DNA of 64,000 nt from an uncultured Bacilli bacterium. GTDB taxonomy: Bacteria; Bacillota_I; Bacilli_A; RF39; UBA660. The notes beneath the pieces were generated by a model. That model saw nothing but the letters and a program-made list of their open reading frames with translations. It made no database searches and was not told the origin of the DNA. Both the position numbers and the translations under genes were made by a program. Positions 34,730 through 44,003 of this stretch are shown here, piece by piece (within the stretch, counting starts at the first letter, position 1; each line of letters starts with the position of its first letter). The stretch spans positions 62,001-126,000 of the forward strand of contig CAKPKR010000001.1 in the NCBI GenBank assembly GCA_934167465.1, given 5' to 3'.

Positions 34730-37495
34730 CTATTCTACCACAAATGGATCATTTATTGTTCCAACTCCACCAAGTACTTTAATATCTTTTGTTAAATATA
34801 CTGATGGATAAATATCTAATTTTGCTGTTTTTTCACTAGCATATAGCATACCATTTTCATTTAAAGATAATACCTGTTCATCTCTTTTAGAGTTTAATAT
34901 ATAAGAATTAACAAATGAATTTTCATATACATTTAATAATCCTACTTTAAATGCCCCTTCTTTTTGTTTTATTTCTTCATAATTATTGTCATATTCTCCA
35001 ACATACCATTTACCATCAATAATGTATTTTTTATCTAAACTATTATAGAAATTATTATTTAAATATCTTGCTACTGAATTATATTCTCTTACATTAAATT
35101 CACTGCTAGTATATGAATATGGCATTTTTTTACAAGTATCATTTTCTTTTAAACATTCATTCAATACAACTTTTACATATTCATCGGTTTTATCAACAAT
35201 TTTCCATAAATGTCCGCTATAAGTAAGATATTTTCCTGTAGCTACACCATATGAACTATCAATTACATATGGATCTTCTTTTGTTCCTGTACCACTATAT
35301 CCTACATCTTTTTTAAGAACTATTGATGGCCTTACTCCTAAGCTATAATCAATACTATTAGAGTTTACACCACCTTCTTTGAATACATACCATACTGATT
35401 TATCATCTTTTTTATTAATTGTCCACCAGTATTTATTTATATTTAGGTATCCATTATTAGCTCCTGATTTTATGTATTCATCATATGTTAATAAACCAAT
35501 GTTTGATTCGAATTTTGTTTTACAAACATCTGAATTTTTATCAATTTTATCAATACACCAAGTTGATTTTTGAAGATATTTTTTTGTTTTTGTTAATTTT
35601 GGATAGAATTCATTTTCTAGATATGATTTTATATAAGAATCATTATATTCTAAATCATCTCCCCAGTTAATTGCTGTAACAACATCATCTGTTACTAATT
35701 TAATTGTTCGATCATTATTAACTTTTACTATCCTCCATAAATATCCTGAATATGAGACATAATTATTCTTAATATCTCCCTTTAATGTATAGTCATTATC
35801 TTTCATATAAAATTCATCTACTTCATTATCTTCTAATACTTTATGGGATAAACTATTATCAGTATAATTTGTTTTTGGATGTTCAATTTTATAATAATGA
35901 ACTAATCTATATGTATATATACCAGCTAATGATAATAAGAATAATAATGATATTATCATAAAAATATTTTTAATTTTATCGTGTTTTATTAATGATACTC
36001 CTGTCATTTCTTTTGGTTTTTCCAGGTTCATTAATTCTAACATTGTTGGTACTACATCACATAATCTACCATTATTTAATTTTACTTTTTCATCAGTTAC
36101 TATACAAGGAACTAAGTTTGTTGTATGACTTGTTACAGGATTATGATTTTTATCCCACATAACATCACAATTACCGTGATCGGCTATTATAACTAATGTT
36201 CCACCTATTTCCTCTACTTTTTTATATATTTTTCCAACACATTCATCTAATACTTCAACAGCTTTAACGGCAGCATCATAATTACCAGTATGCCCTACCA
36301 TATCTCCGTTTGCTAAATTCATAATTGTAACGTCATAATTATTTACTTCTTCTAAGAATTTATCAGTTACTTCATAAGCACTCATTTCTGGTTTTAAGTC
36401 ATATGTTGCAACTTTAGGCGATGGTATAAGTATTTTTTTCATATCGTCGTATTCTACTTCTTTACCACCATCAAAGAAAAATGTTACATGAGCAAATTTT
36501 TCAGTTTCGGCTATTCTTAATTGACTTAAATTATGATTATGTAAATAGTCAACTAGAATGTTTTTCATATCATTATCGTGGAAAGCATATGGTGCTTTTA
36601 CGCTGTTAACTACTGGCATCATTGTTACAACACTTAAGTTTTTGAATTGTTTTAATTCCAATCCTTTTTCGTTGGCTGCAGTTTGATATTCAAGAGGGTT
36701 AGTAATACAAGTTAACATTTCTCTTAAACGATCTTTTCTAAAATTAAATACTATTAATCCATCATTATCTTCTAATGTTATTTTGTTTATTATACCAGGT
36801 TCTATAAATTCATCAGTAATGTTTTTTTCATAATTACTATTTATTAATTCCTCTACACTACTATATATTTTACCTTCACCGTAAACTATGGTATCATATG
36901 ATTTTTTTAATCGATCAAAATTATTGTCACGATCCATTCCATAGTATCTACCACCTATTGTAGCTATTTCACCAATTCCTGATTCTTTAATTTTATCCTC
37001 TAATTGTTTTATATATTTTAAGGCACTTTTTGGCTCAACGTCTCTTCCATCTGTAAATATATGAAAGTAAAGTTTTTCTATTTTATTTTGCTTTGCCATA
37101 TCTATTAGTGCAAACAAATGATTAATATTAGAATGTATTCCTCCATCTGATAATAATCCCATTATATGTAATTTTGAGTTATTTTGTTTAACATGGTTTA
37201 TGGTTTTTAGTAGTTCTTCATTTTTAAATATTGTTTTATCTTTTATTGATTTATTTATAAATTCCAATGGTTGATATGTTAATCTACCTGATCCAATATT
37301 CATATGTCCTACTTCACTGGTTCCCATTTGTCCTTTAGGAAGTCCAACTGCTTCGCCACTAGCTTTTAGTAATGAATGTGGATATTTCTTCATAAGTGAA
37401 TCTATATTAGGTTTTTTAGCATTTTTAAAAGCATTTCCGTCTTTATTTTTTCTTATTCCACATCCATCTAATATACATAGTACCATTTTTTTCAT
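34730..37495 (-). CDS. gpmI: Fusion: phosphoglycerate mutase GpmI plus membrane helix and exported repeat domain
   Basis: 921 residues from the ATG at 37495 (AGGTGATGAT upstream). Residues 1-507 are a complete cofactor-independent phosphoglycerate mutase: MVLCILDGCGI, MGTSEVGHMNIGSGR with catalytic Ser60, IFTDGRDVEPKSA, MDRDNNFDR, and VIIADHGNCDVMWD, ending in the usual EMTGVSLIK. The frame then continues without a stop into a membrane helix (about 511-531) and about 390 more residues made of two related units: each has YxSYSG/TYSG-x-LW-(R/K)IV and ends in a VRPS/YPSV-(I/Y)-L-x-KD segment and GTG/GVGT-DP(Y/F)V(I/V). Usual length is about 510. The enzyme would be tethered to the membrane with an outer sensor- or adhesin-like part. 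Stop-codon loss between two genes is the simplest origin. Confidence 0.9.
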   Translation of the reverse strand: MKKMVLCILDGCGIRKNKDGNAFKNAKKPNIDSLMKKYPHSLLKASGEAVGLPKGQMGTSEVGHMNIGSGRLTYQPLEFINKSIKDKTIFKNEELLKTINHVKQNNSKLHIMGLLSDGGIHSNINHLFALIDMAKQNKIEKLYFHIFTDGRDVEPKSALKYIKQLEDKIKESGIGEIATIGGRYYGMDRDNNFDRLKKSYDTIVYGEGKIYSSVEELINSNYEKNITDEFIEPGIINKITLEDNDGLIVFNFRKDRLREMLTCITNPLEYQTAANEKGLELKQFKNLSVVTMMPVVNSVKAPYAFHDNDMKNILVDYLHNHNLSQLRIAETEKFAHVTFFFDGGKEVEYDDMKKILIPSPKVATYDLKPEMSAYEVTDKFLEEVNNYDVTIMNLANGDMVGHTGNYDAAVKAVEVLDECVGKIYKKVEEIGGTLVIIADHGNCDVMWDKNHNPVTSHTTNLVPCIVTDEKVKLNNGRLCDVVPTMLELMNLEKPKEMTGVSLIKHDKIKNIFMIISLLFLLSLAGIYTYRLVHYYKIEHPKTNYTDNSLSHKVLEDNEVDEFYMKDNDYTLKGDIKNNYVSYSGYLWRIVKVNNDRTIKLVTDDVVTAINWGDDLEYNDSYIKSYLENEFYPKLTKTKKYLQKSTWCIDKIDKNSDVCKTKFESNIGLLTYDEYIKSGANNGYLNINKYWWTINKKDDKSVWYVFKEGGVNSNSIDYSLGVRPSIVLKKDVGYSGTGTKEDPYVIDSSYGVATGKYLTYSGHLWKIVDKTDEYVKVVLNECLKENDTCKKMPYSYTSSEFNVREYNSVARYLNNNFYNSLDKKYIIDGKWYVGEYDNNYEEIKQKEGAFKVGLLNVYENSFVNSYILNSKRDEQVLSLNENGMLYASEKTAKLDIYPSVYLTKDIKVLGGVGTINDPFVVE

Positions 37496-37539
37496 ATCAT
37501 CACCTATTATATATTCTATCATAATTTAACATAGAGATA

Positions 37540-37567
37540 AAGAAAAAATCACTATCGTGATTTAGTT
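37540..37567 (-). terminator. Terminator of the 67-residue gene
   Basis: AAATCAC (37546-37552) and GTGATTT (37557-37563); T run on the minus strand. Confidence 0.7.
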
Positions 37568-37755
37568 TTTTCTCCACTTTTACTTAGTTGTTGTTCTAAC
37601 CCATTTATAGCGTATAAAGCATAGGCTTTTGCCTTTTCTAAGTCTTCACTACTTTTAGCGTTATCTATCATTGTTTTCACTTGGTTTAATAGTCCAATTG
37701 TATTATCAACTGATCCATTTAAACTATATTTTTCTAGTGCTAAATTATTATCCAT
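37552..37755 (-). CDS. Small helical protein of unknown function
   Basis: 67 residues, not recognised. It is acidic to neutral and helical (VDNTIGLLNQVKTMIDNAKSSEDLEKAKAYALYAINGLEQQL), with no membrane segment or cysteine. A GGAGGGATTAAT ribosome site precedes the ATG. It lies between two terminators (its own and that of spo0A), so it is transcribed alone. A small regulatory or structural protein is possible. Confidence 0.6.
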   Translation of the reverse strand: MDNNLALEKYSLNGSVDNTIGLLNQVKTMIDNAKSSEDLEKAKAYALYAINGLEQQLSKSGEKTKSR

Positions 37756-37785
37756 ATTAATCCCTCCATATAAATTTTAGCACAA

Positions 37786-37823
37786 AAAAAAAGTAAAATA
37801 AAGTTACATTCCTATTTTACTTC
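37786..37823 (-). terminator. spo0A terminator
   Basis: AGTAAAATA and TATTTTACTT arms (about 37791-37799 and 37812-37820) followed by nine T on the minus strand; it covers the stop codon. Confidence 0.75.
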
Positions 37824-38571
37824 CTTCTAGTCTTAATTTATCAGCTATTGTAACTATAAATTCTGAATTGGTTGGTTTTGCTTTATCAATATCAACACTA
37901 TGTCCAAATATTTCTTCCATTAAGTCCCAATTACCACGATTCCAACTTACTTCAATTGCGTGTCTGATTGCTCTTTCAACTCTTGAAGTTGTTGTTTCAA
38001 ATTTGTTTGCTAACTCAGGATATAGTTCTTTAGTTATACCTCCTATTTTTTGAGGTTTATTATATATTATACTTATTCCTTCTCTTATATATTGATAACC
38101 TTTTATATGAGATGGAATACCTAATTCATGAAGAATTTTAGTAATTGATATTTGTAAATTATTGTGTCTGAAATCTATATTTTTGCTTGTTTTATTTTCT
38201 TCGGATGTAATTTCTATAATTCTTTTTTCTAAATCAACTAATTCAAATGGTTTAAGTAAAAAATAACTTACGCCATATTCTGACACTTTTCTTATTACAT
38301 CACTAGCATTGTAACTAGTTGATACAATTACTTTTTTATCGATATTTCTGGTTTTCATTTCTTCTAATACATACATTCCATCTTTATTTGGCATTATTAA
38401 GTCTAAAATTATTACATCATACATGTCTTGTTTTTCTTCAATTAATTTTATTCCTTCTAAACCATCATGTGCTTCTAAAACAATACTAACATTACTACTT
38501 TTAAAATACTCCTTAATCATTTCAATTAAACTTATGTTATCATCAACCATAAGTACACGTATTTTTTCCAT
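37804..38571 (-). CDS. spo0A: Response regulator Spo0A
   Basis: 255 residues from the ATG at 38571 (GAGAGG eight bases upstream; another ATG six bases earlier is too close). Receiver domain with DD near 10-11, phosphorylated Asp at 57 (VIILDLIMPNKDG) and Lys near 105. The C-terminal DNA-binding domain is full Spo0A type: ITKILHELGIPSHIKGYQYIREGI, TTSRVERAIRHAIEVSWNRG, FIVTIADKLRLE. It is the master regulator of sporulation and stationary phase in Bacilli and Clostridia. Nothing else here is sporulation specific, so it may control surface or growth state. Confidence 0.93.
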   Translation of the reverse strand: MEKIRVLMVDDNISLIEMIKEYFKSSNVSIVLEAHDGLEGIKLIEEKQDMYDVIILDLIMPNKDGMYVLEEMKTRNIDKKVIVSTSYNASDVIRKVSEYGVSYFLLKPFELVDLEKRIIEITSEENKTSKNIDFRHNNLQISITKILHELGIPSHIKGYQYIREGISIIYNKPQKIGGITKELYPELANKFETTTSRVERAIRHAIEVSWNRGNWDLMEEIFGHSVDIDKAKPTNSEFIVTIADKLRLEGSKIGM

Positions 38572-38683
38572 ATTCATTTCCTCTCTATTAGTACTACTTC
38601 AACAATAAAATTATACAACATATTACTACAATTATAAAGAATTTAATTTATCTATTTTTGGCAAATTTTGTCGTTTTTGGTAA

Positions 38684-38709
38684 AAAAAAGTCGTTAACTA
38701 TTAACAACT
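38684..38709 (-). terminator. Terminator overlapping the tpiA stop codon
   Basis: GTCGTTAA (38691-38698) and TTAACAAC (38702-38709), one G-U pair in RNA, then eight T on the minus strand. Confidence 0.7.
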
Positions 38710-39368
38710 TCTATAATTTTTAAAAACTCTACTACATCAGTTGATGCTTTACCTATTAAAACACCATCTGTTACCTTTATTATCTCAGAAATATTATTAC
38801 TATTAACACTTCCACCATATAAAACTTTTGTGTTTACTATTTCTTTTATTTTATTTATATTGTTTTCTATTTCAGAAACAGTTGGCACAATATTTGTTCC
38901 TATTGCCCATATTGGTTCATAAGCTATTATGACTTCTCCATTTATATCTTTCAAACATTCTTTTATTTGTTTTTCTAATATTTCAATTGTTTTATTATTT
39001 TGTTTTTCTTCTAATGTTTCTCCGATACATAGGATTACTTTTAAATTATTTTTTAAAGCTTCCTTTATTTTATGATTAACTACTATATTTGTTTCAATAA
39101 AGTTTGTTCTTCTTTCAGAGTGACCTATTATTGCATATGAAATTCCTAGACTTTTAGCTTGTTTAGCCGTTATTTCACCTGTACAAGTTTTATCATTTAA
39201 ATAGATATTTTGAATTCCTACCTCAAACTTTTTGTTTAAAAAATAAGGTATAAAAATATTTGATGGACAAATTACAACATTTTCTATTTTGTCTATTTGT
39301 TTCAAATATACAGCAGTATCATGAGCATCCATATAATTTTTAAGATTACCTACTATTAATTTTTCCAT
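38694..39368 (-). CDS. tpiA: Triosephosphate isomerase (short form)
   Basis: 224 residues, about 25 shorter than usual. GNLKNY holds the catalytic Asn/Lys (family GNWKMN, Trp here is Leu), AIIGHSERR the electrophilic His, AYEPIWAIGT the catalytic Glu, and VLYGGSVNSNNI, GVLIGKAS the phosphate loops. It interconverts dihydroxyacetone phosphate and glyceraldehyde 3-phosphate. It overlaps the glycosyltransferase gene by 13 bases and ends the pilin-pgk-flippase-GT-tpiA run. Confidence 0.93.
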   Translation of the reverse strand: MEKLIVGNLKNYMDAHDTAVYLKQIDKIENVVICPSNIFIPYFLNKKFEVGIQNIYLNDKTCTGEITAKQAKSLGISYAIIGHSERRTNFIETNIVVNHKIKEALKNNLKVILCIGETLEEKQNNKTIEILEKQIKECLKDINGEVIIAYEPIWAIGTNIVPTVSEIENNINKIKEIVNTKVLYGGSVNSNNISEIIKVTDGVLIGKASTDVVEFLKIIEVVNS

Positions 39369-40570
39369 TTTATTACCCCTTTTATTTTATCAATAAATGA
39401 TTCATTTTTAGAACTCTTTATTGTTATGTTATAAACATCTAATATTTTTTCAGCGTAGTATTTTAAAGAATGCGATTCAGCTGTTACTCTAGCTTGTTTG
39501 CACATTACTTTATATTGTTCTTTATTTTTATACAATTTTTCTATTGCACTTACATATTCTTTATCATTCTTAAATACTTTACCATTTAAGCCATCAATGA
39601 CAGCATCTTTAAACGACTCATCATCAGCACATACAACTGGGATAGATGCAGCCATTGCTTCTATAACAGTTAATCCTTGAGTTTCAGTTACTGATGCGGT
39701 TACAAATATATTAGAAATTGCGTAATAACTTGCAATTTCATAGTGAGGTACAGCTCCAGTAAATATTACTCTTTCTTCTAAATTTAATTTTTTTACCATT
39801 TTTTTAAATTTTTCTAGGTCTGGACCATTACCTACTATCATAAGTTTACATTTTTTATTTAATTTGGTGTGATTATCAATCAAAAATTCGATATTTTTTT
39901 CTTCGGCTAATCTTCCAACATAAGTTATTATAAAGTCATCTTTTTTAAGTTTTAATTCTTTCTTTAATAATTCCAATTCTTTCTTATTTTGATTTTCAAT
40001 ATAAAATTTTTCAACATCTATACCAGTTGGTACTATATGAATTGTTTTATTTACTTTATATTTTTCTTTAAATAAATCATATGTCTTTTTGCTTGGAACG
40101 ATTAATTCTTTAGCTGTTTTATCACAATAAAATTTGGTAAAGTATTCGGCTAATTTTTTACTAGATTTATCAAAATAACCTTTAGTAATATAATGAACAT
40201 AATCTTCATACATTGTATGGTATGTATGAACTAATGGTATATTGAATTGTTTAGCTATTATTCTAGCAAATGTTCCAACTCCAAATTCAGTATGTGAATG
40301 GATTATATCTAAGTTCCATTTTTTAATTTTATTGATTGCCCTTAAAGGATAAATTCCAGTTAACCTATAATCATATATTCCTGTAGGTATTCCTGGAATT
40401 CTTATTATATGATCATCATCTTCATACTTATATGTTAGGTTTTCTGAATTAACTGTTACGATATATACTTCATGACCTTTTGCTTTCAAAGCTTTTTCCA
40501 AACTCACAATACTTGTTGATACTCCATTTATATATGGAGGATATGTATCGGTAAATATTCCTATTCTCAT
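39356..40570 (-). CDS. GT4 glycosyltransferase, probable diacylglycerol glucosyltransferase
   Basis: 404 residues. GT-B fold of family 4: RIGIFTDTYPPYINGVSTSIVSL at the start, HSHTEFGVGTFARI, VHTYHTMYEDYVHYI, and the C-terminal donor site VTASVTETQGLTVIEAMAASIPVV with the EX7E pair. The HTYHTMYEDYVHY segment is typical of enzymes that glucosylate diacylglycerol to build glycolipid anchors for lipoteichoic acid. A basic C-terminus (INKIKGVIKWKN-like) fits membrane binding. It overlaps the flippase-like gene by four bases. Confidence 0.8.
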   Translation of the reverse strand: MRIGIFTDTYPPYINGVSTSIVSLEKALKAKGHEVYIVTVNSENLTYKYEDDDHIIRIPGIPTGIYDYRLTGIYPLRAINKIKKWNLDIIHSHTEFGVGTFARIIAKQFNIPLVHTYHTMYEDYVHYITKGYFDKSSKKLAEYFTKFYCDKTAKELIVPSKKTYDLFKEKYKVNKTIHIVPTGIDVEKFYIENQNKKELELLKKELKLKKDDFIITYVGRLAEEKNIEFLIDNHTKLNKKCKLMIVGNGPDLEKFKKMVKKLNLEERVIFTGAVPHYEIASYYAISNIFVTASVTETQGLTVIEAMAASIPVVCADDESFKDAVIDGLNGKVFKNDKEYVSAIEKLYKNKEQYKVMCKQARVTAESHSLKYYAEKILDVYNITIKSSKNESFIDKIKGVIKWKN

Positions 40571-41565
40571 TTTTTAGCCCCTTTTCCGATACTTAGTGTA
40601 ATTGCTCCTAGTATCATTGCGAAATAATAAGTGATAAAGCGCCATAATAACATTATAGCTGTTACTATTTTAGTACTATCAAAGTTTGAGAAAAAGGCTA
40701 CAAACCCATATTCTAAACCTCCTGTACCACCTGGTATTGGAACAAATGATCCAATTAACATAACATAGGCTGATGTTGCTATTGCTATTAATGGATTAAT
40801 GTATATACCAACTCCCATAAATAATACAAATGGAATTAGATATAACGATGTTAATGAAATAAATTGTAAAAATATTAATCCGAAAAATTGGAGTTTATTC
40901 TCAAATATTTTTTTAGCGCCTTCATTAAATTCTTTTATATATTTATCTAAATCTTCTAATGTTTTATCTTTATTTTTAAATATTTTGAATTTATTTAATA
41001 TTTTAACTATAAAAGAAAGAATTAATTTACTTATTTTTTTAGTAAATGATAATAAGAATAATACTACGATTACTAAAAAATTAATAATAAATCCTAATGT
41101 AACTAGTTTTTCTAATAAGTTGTTTTTAGGAAACAAATTTAAAAAATAGTTACTTATAATTGCAATTGTTCCAAGTAATACTAGTGCAATTTGATATATT
41201 ATAAATGATTGAACTGACACATTTGTAGCATCAGTTAATTTTATATGATTTTTTTTTAATGAATATATTTCATATGGTTGTCCACCTGTTGAAAATGGTG
41301 TTACAGCGTGAAAAAAATTTGTTTCTATAATCATTCTAAATGCATTTCTAAATCGATATTTTCCATACTTTTTAGTTACAATCCACATAGTTATGGCTTT
41401 AAAAAACCAATAACTAAATAATAGTAAGAAACCTAATAATAAAAATTTCTTGTCAATATTTAAGATTGTATCTATTACAGTGGTATAGTCATCTTTTAGT
41501 GAAAAATATAAAACCAATATAGTCACAATTATCAATAAAATTGCGTTTATTATTTTCTTTTTCAT
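40567..41565 (-). CDS. Flippase-like integral membrane protein (lysylphosphatidylglycerol synthase TM family)
   Basis: 332 residues with about eight membrane helices. FFHAVTPFSTGGQPYEIYSLKKN and SFVPIPGGTGGLEYGFVAFF are the signature loops of the UPF0104/MprF flippase-like family. Such proteins move lipids or lie beside glycolipid synthases; coupling with the downstream GT4 gene supports a glycolipid role. The lysyl-transferase domain of MprF is absent. Two bases separate it from pgk. Confidence 0.85.
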   Translation of the reverse strand: MKKKIINAILLIIVTILVLYFSLKDDYTTVIDTILNIDKKFLLLGFLLLFSYWFFKAITMWIVTKKYGKYRFRNAFRMIIETNFFHAVTPFSTGGQPYEIYSLKKNHIKLTDATNVSVQSFIIYQIALVLLGTIAIISNYFLNLFPKNNLLEKLVTLGFIINFLVIVVLFLLSFTKKISKLILSFIVKILNKFKIFKNKDKTLEDLDKYIKEFNEGAKKIFENKLQFFGLIFLQFISLTSLYLIPFVLFMGVGIYINPLIAIATSAYVMLIGSFVPIPGGTGGLEYGFVAFFSNFDSTKIVTAIMLLWRFITYYFAMILGAITLSIGKGAKK

Positions 41566-41566
41566 T

Positions 41567-42739
41567 TTATCCCTCGATTACTTCTATCCCTGGTAATTTT
41601 TTTCCTTCTAATAATTCTAATGAAGCGCCTCCACCTGTTGATATATGGGTCATATAGTCTTTATAACCCAAATTTATAATTGCCGATGCTGTATCGCCTC
41701 CACCAATTATTTTTATTGCGTCTAAATTTTTTAGAATTTCGCAAATTCCAATTGTTCCTTTGTTGAACTCTTCTTGTTCAAACATTCCAACTGGCCCATT
41801 CCAAATAATTGTTTTGCTGTTTTCTAAATATGTTTTAAATAATTTTACTGTATTATATCCAATGTCTAATCCCATTTCATTATCTTTTATTTCGTTTATG
41901 AAAGAAGTTCTTCCTGATTCATTTATATCTGTAGCATTAACACTATCAATTGGTAATATTATTTTATCTTTGTATTTTTCTAACATTTCTTTGCAAAAAT
42001 CAATTGATTCTTCATCTAATAATGATTTTCCAATATTGATTCCAGTTGCTTTTAAGAATGTATAAGCCATTCCACCACCTATTAAAATATAGTCAGCTAC
42101 ATTTACTAGATTTTTAATTACTCCGATTTTATCTTTTACTTTCGCACCACCTAATATTACTGTTAATGGTTTATCTGGATTTGTTAAAACTTTATTAAAG
42201 GCATTTAATTCTTTTTCGATTAAAAAACCTATACCACTTGGTAAATTTGAAGCAATTCCGACATTTGATGCATGTGCTCTATGACTTGTTCCAAATGCAT
42301 CATTTATATAAATATCTCCTAATGATGCCCAATATTTTCCTAATTCTTGATCATTACTTGATTCTTTTTTTCCAACTAAATCTTCATATCTAGTGTTTTG
42401 AATTAATAATACTTCACCATTATTCATATTATTAATTCTATCTTCTAATATTTTTCCTCTTGTATGGTTAGAAAATAAAACTTTTTTATTTAATAATTCA
42501 CTTAAACGAACAGCTACAGGATATAGATTATTTTTTTCTAAATCACTTTCTTCTCTTATTCTACCTAAATGTGATAATAGTATTACTTTTGCGCCTTTAT
42601 CTATTGCATAGTTAATTGTTTCTAAACTTTCTTTTATTCGAGTATCATCTGTTATTACTCCATCTTTCATAGGAACATTAAAATCAACTCTTATAATTAC
42701 TTTTTTATTATTTAATTCAAAGTCTCTAATTGTTTTCAT
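41567..42739 (-). CDS. pgk: Phosphoglycerate kinase
   Basis: 390 residues. VIIRVDFNVPMKDGVITDDTRI, HLGR, NTRYE, YINDAFGTSHRAHAS, ILGGAKVKDKIGVI, IWNGPVGMFE and GGGDTASAI are all present. It makes ATP from 1,3-bisphosphoglycerate in glycolysis. Its ATG overlaps the stop of a pilin gene by one base (TAATG), an unusual link between central metabolism and a surface protein. Confidence 0.97.
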   Translation of the reverse strand: MKTIRDFELNNKKVIIRVDFNVPMKDGVITDDTRIKESLETINYAIDKGAKVILLSHLGRIREESDLEKNNLYPVAVRLSELLNKKVLFSNHTRGKILEDRINNMNNGEVLLIQNTRYEDLVGKKESSNDQELGKYWASLGDIYINDAFGTSHRAHASNVGIASNLPSGIGFLIEKELNAFNKVLTNPDKPLTVILGGAKVKDKIGVIKNLVNVADYILIGGGMAYTFLKATGINIGKSLLDEESIDFCKEMLEKYKDKIILPIDSVNATDINESGRTSFINEIKDNEMGLDIGYNTVKLFKTYLENSKTIIWNGPVGMFEQEEFNKGTIGICEILKNLDAIKIIGGGDTASAIINLGYKDYMTHISTGGGASLELLEGKKLPGIEVIEG

Positions 42740-43101
42740 TATGACTCCTCCATTTCATATTGAAGTACGCCTTCTTCATCTTTATATACTTTTATTATTT
42801 TATTTATATTTTCTTTATCATTTACTTTTTTGTTATTATCAGGATTTACTAGACTACTTTTTAAATATCCTGATTCTAATAAGTCTTTAATTGTTATATA
42901 TGTAGAATCATTTGTTACAATTATTTTATCATCTTGAATATATGCTTCTGTTGCAATATAAACATCATTTAAAAAACTTTCTTTAGAGTTATTATTTCCG
43001 TTTTTTATTATATTAGTTATATATGGTACTGAAATAAGTAATATAATTGCTGTTATTGTAAATACAGCTAACAATTCTATCATTGTAAATCCTTTTTTCA
43101 T
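42739..43101 (-). CDS. Type IV pilin-like protein (GspG-like), short
   Basis: 120 residues. Class III leader MKKG followed by FTMIELLAVFTITAIILLISVPYI, with Glu5 after the cleavage site, then an exported domain of about 85 residues: EAYIQDDKIIV, ITIKDLLESGYLKSSLVNPDNNKK. The phrase LLESGYLK-x4-(D/N)P-x-(N/K)KK is shared with the pilin at 44231-44719. Processed by a prepilin peptidase not in the window. Confidence 0.85.
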   Translation of the reverse strand: MKKGFTMIELLAVFTITAIILLISVPYITNIIKNGNNNSKESFLNDVYIATEAYIQDDKIIVTNDSTYITIKDLLESGYLKSSLVNPDNNKKVNDKENINKIIKVYKDEEGVLQYEMEES

Positions 43102-43167
43102 ATCATCACCTTATATAATTTTATCAATTTTTCTATACATTTTCAAGGAAAGTAACTTAAGTTTAAA

Positions 43168-43190
43168 AAAAATAGTGATTTTCACTATTG
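43168..43190 (-). terminator. Terminator of exported paralogue C
   Basis: AATAGTGA (43171-43178) and TCACTATT (43182-43189); eight T follow on the minus strand. Confidence 0.8.
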
Positions 43191-43748
43191 ATTTAAATTT
43201 TCTAAATATATTTTATTGTTATAGTAAATTATTTTTTTTACATCATAGGTAGCGTTTCTTCCAGAATATTCGCCACCATTATTTTGATATTCGTACATTA
43301 AAATATCATCTATCCAAAATTTTATTGTAAAGTTTCCATATCCAGTTCCACTTGAATAATTTATGGTTACTTTTATATTTCTGTTTTCATCAGTTACTGA
43401 TATAGCGTTATTACTTCCTCCATATGAATATACACCCGTATTTGTATTTTCGTAATATCCTATTTGTTCTCCATTTTTGTATAAATATGTGTAAACTTTA
43501 AGATTAACACCTGTTGGTCGTTGAGTAACAAATTTTATTGAATAACCATCAACTAAAGTAATGTTTAAATTATTATTTTTATTATATAATTCGTTTAAAG
43601 CATCATTTACATTCATACTTGTTCCGTCACTTGCATTGTATACTACATCACTTGCTTTGTAGGTAGTTGCAGCATAGACCCCTAACCCAGTAAATATTAA
43701 ACCACATATTAGTATTAAAAATACTCTACTTTTTATTATTTTTTTCAT
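43185..43748 (-). CDS. Small exported protein with shared module (paralogue C), poly-G promoter
   Basis: 187 residues. Signal peptide/anchor at 1-27 (FLILICGLIFTGLGVYA), module DVVYNASDG...VNDALNELY (34-54) almost identical to paralogue B, then a beta-rich domain: VTINYSSGTGYGNFTIKFWIDD and an aromatic stretch. No cysteine in the mature part. The promoter has ten G in the spacer. The C-terminal domains of paralogues A, B and C do not resemble each other, so a constant N-terminal part carries variable surface domains. Confidence 0.7.
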   Translation of the reverse strand: MKKIIKSRVFLILICGLIFTGLGVYAATTYKASDVVYNASDGTSMNVNDALNELYNKNNNLNITLVDGYSIKFVTQRPTGVNLKVYTYLYKNGEQIGYYENTNTGVYSYGGSNNAISVTDENRNIKVTINYSSGTGYGNFTIKFWIDDILMYEYQNNGGEYSGRNATYDVKKIIYYNNKIYLENLNQ

Positions 43749-43772
43749 TATAAATTCCTACTTTCTAGATAT

Positions 43773-43803
43773 ATCATACCCCCCCCCCAGACGTAAAAGT
43801 CAA
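43773..43803 (-). promoter_or_regulatory. Phase-variable type promoter with G10 spacer tract
   Basis: Minus strand TTGACT (43803-43798), spacer TTTACGTCT plus ten G (43797-43779), then TATGAT (43778-43773); spacer 19. Upstream GAACAAAATTTC-x-AC is shared with the promoter at 27744. Confidence 0.82.
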
Positions 43804-43853
43804 GTGGAAATTTTGTTCGTGTTTTAATTTTTGCAATTTATTTTATAATACTA

Positions 43854-43882
43854 TTGAAAAAATATTTTTAAAATGTTACTAT
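43854..43882 (+). promoter_or_regulatory. Promoter of a putative structured RNA
   Basis: TTGAAA (43854-43859), a 17 base spacer and TACTAT (43877-43882). No coding frame with a ribosome site follows; hairpins do. Confidence 0.6.
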
Positions 43883-43888
43883 GTATAT

Positions 43889-44003
43889 AGATGAGTTATT
43901 ACTCATACAATAAAAAAAGGATATATCTAATTGTTCTAAGAGTTAGATACATTCCAAATATTTTTTTTGAAAGCACTATCCCACCTGTGATAGTGCATTT
44001 TTA
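43889..44003 (+). ncRNA. Putative structured small RNA facing a hydrophobic peptide gene
   Basis: About 115 bases with three hairpins: ATGAGT/ACTCAT (43891-43906), TATCTAA/TTAGATA (43924-43949) and GCACTATC/GATAGTGC (43973-43996) followed by ATTTTTATT as terminator. A good promoter lies directly upstream. Its 3' end abuts the 3' end of the 25-residue peptide gene on the other strand, so transcripts would overlap. The last loop reads CCACCTGT and could pair with AGGTGG in the peptide's ribosome site. Antitoxin RNA is one reading; a free-standing regulatory RNA is another. Confidence 0.4.
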
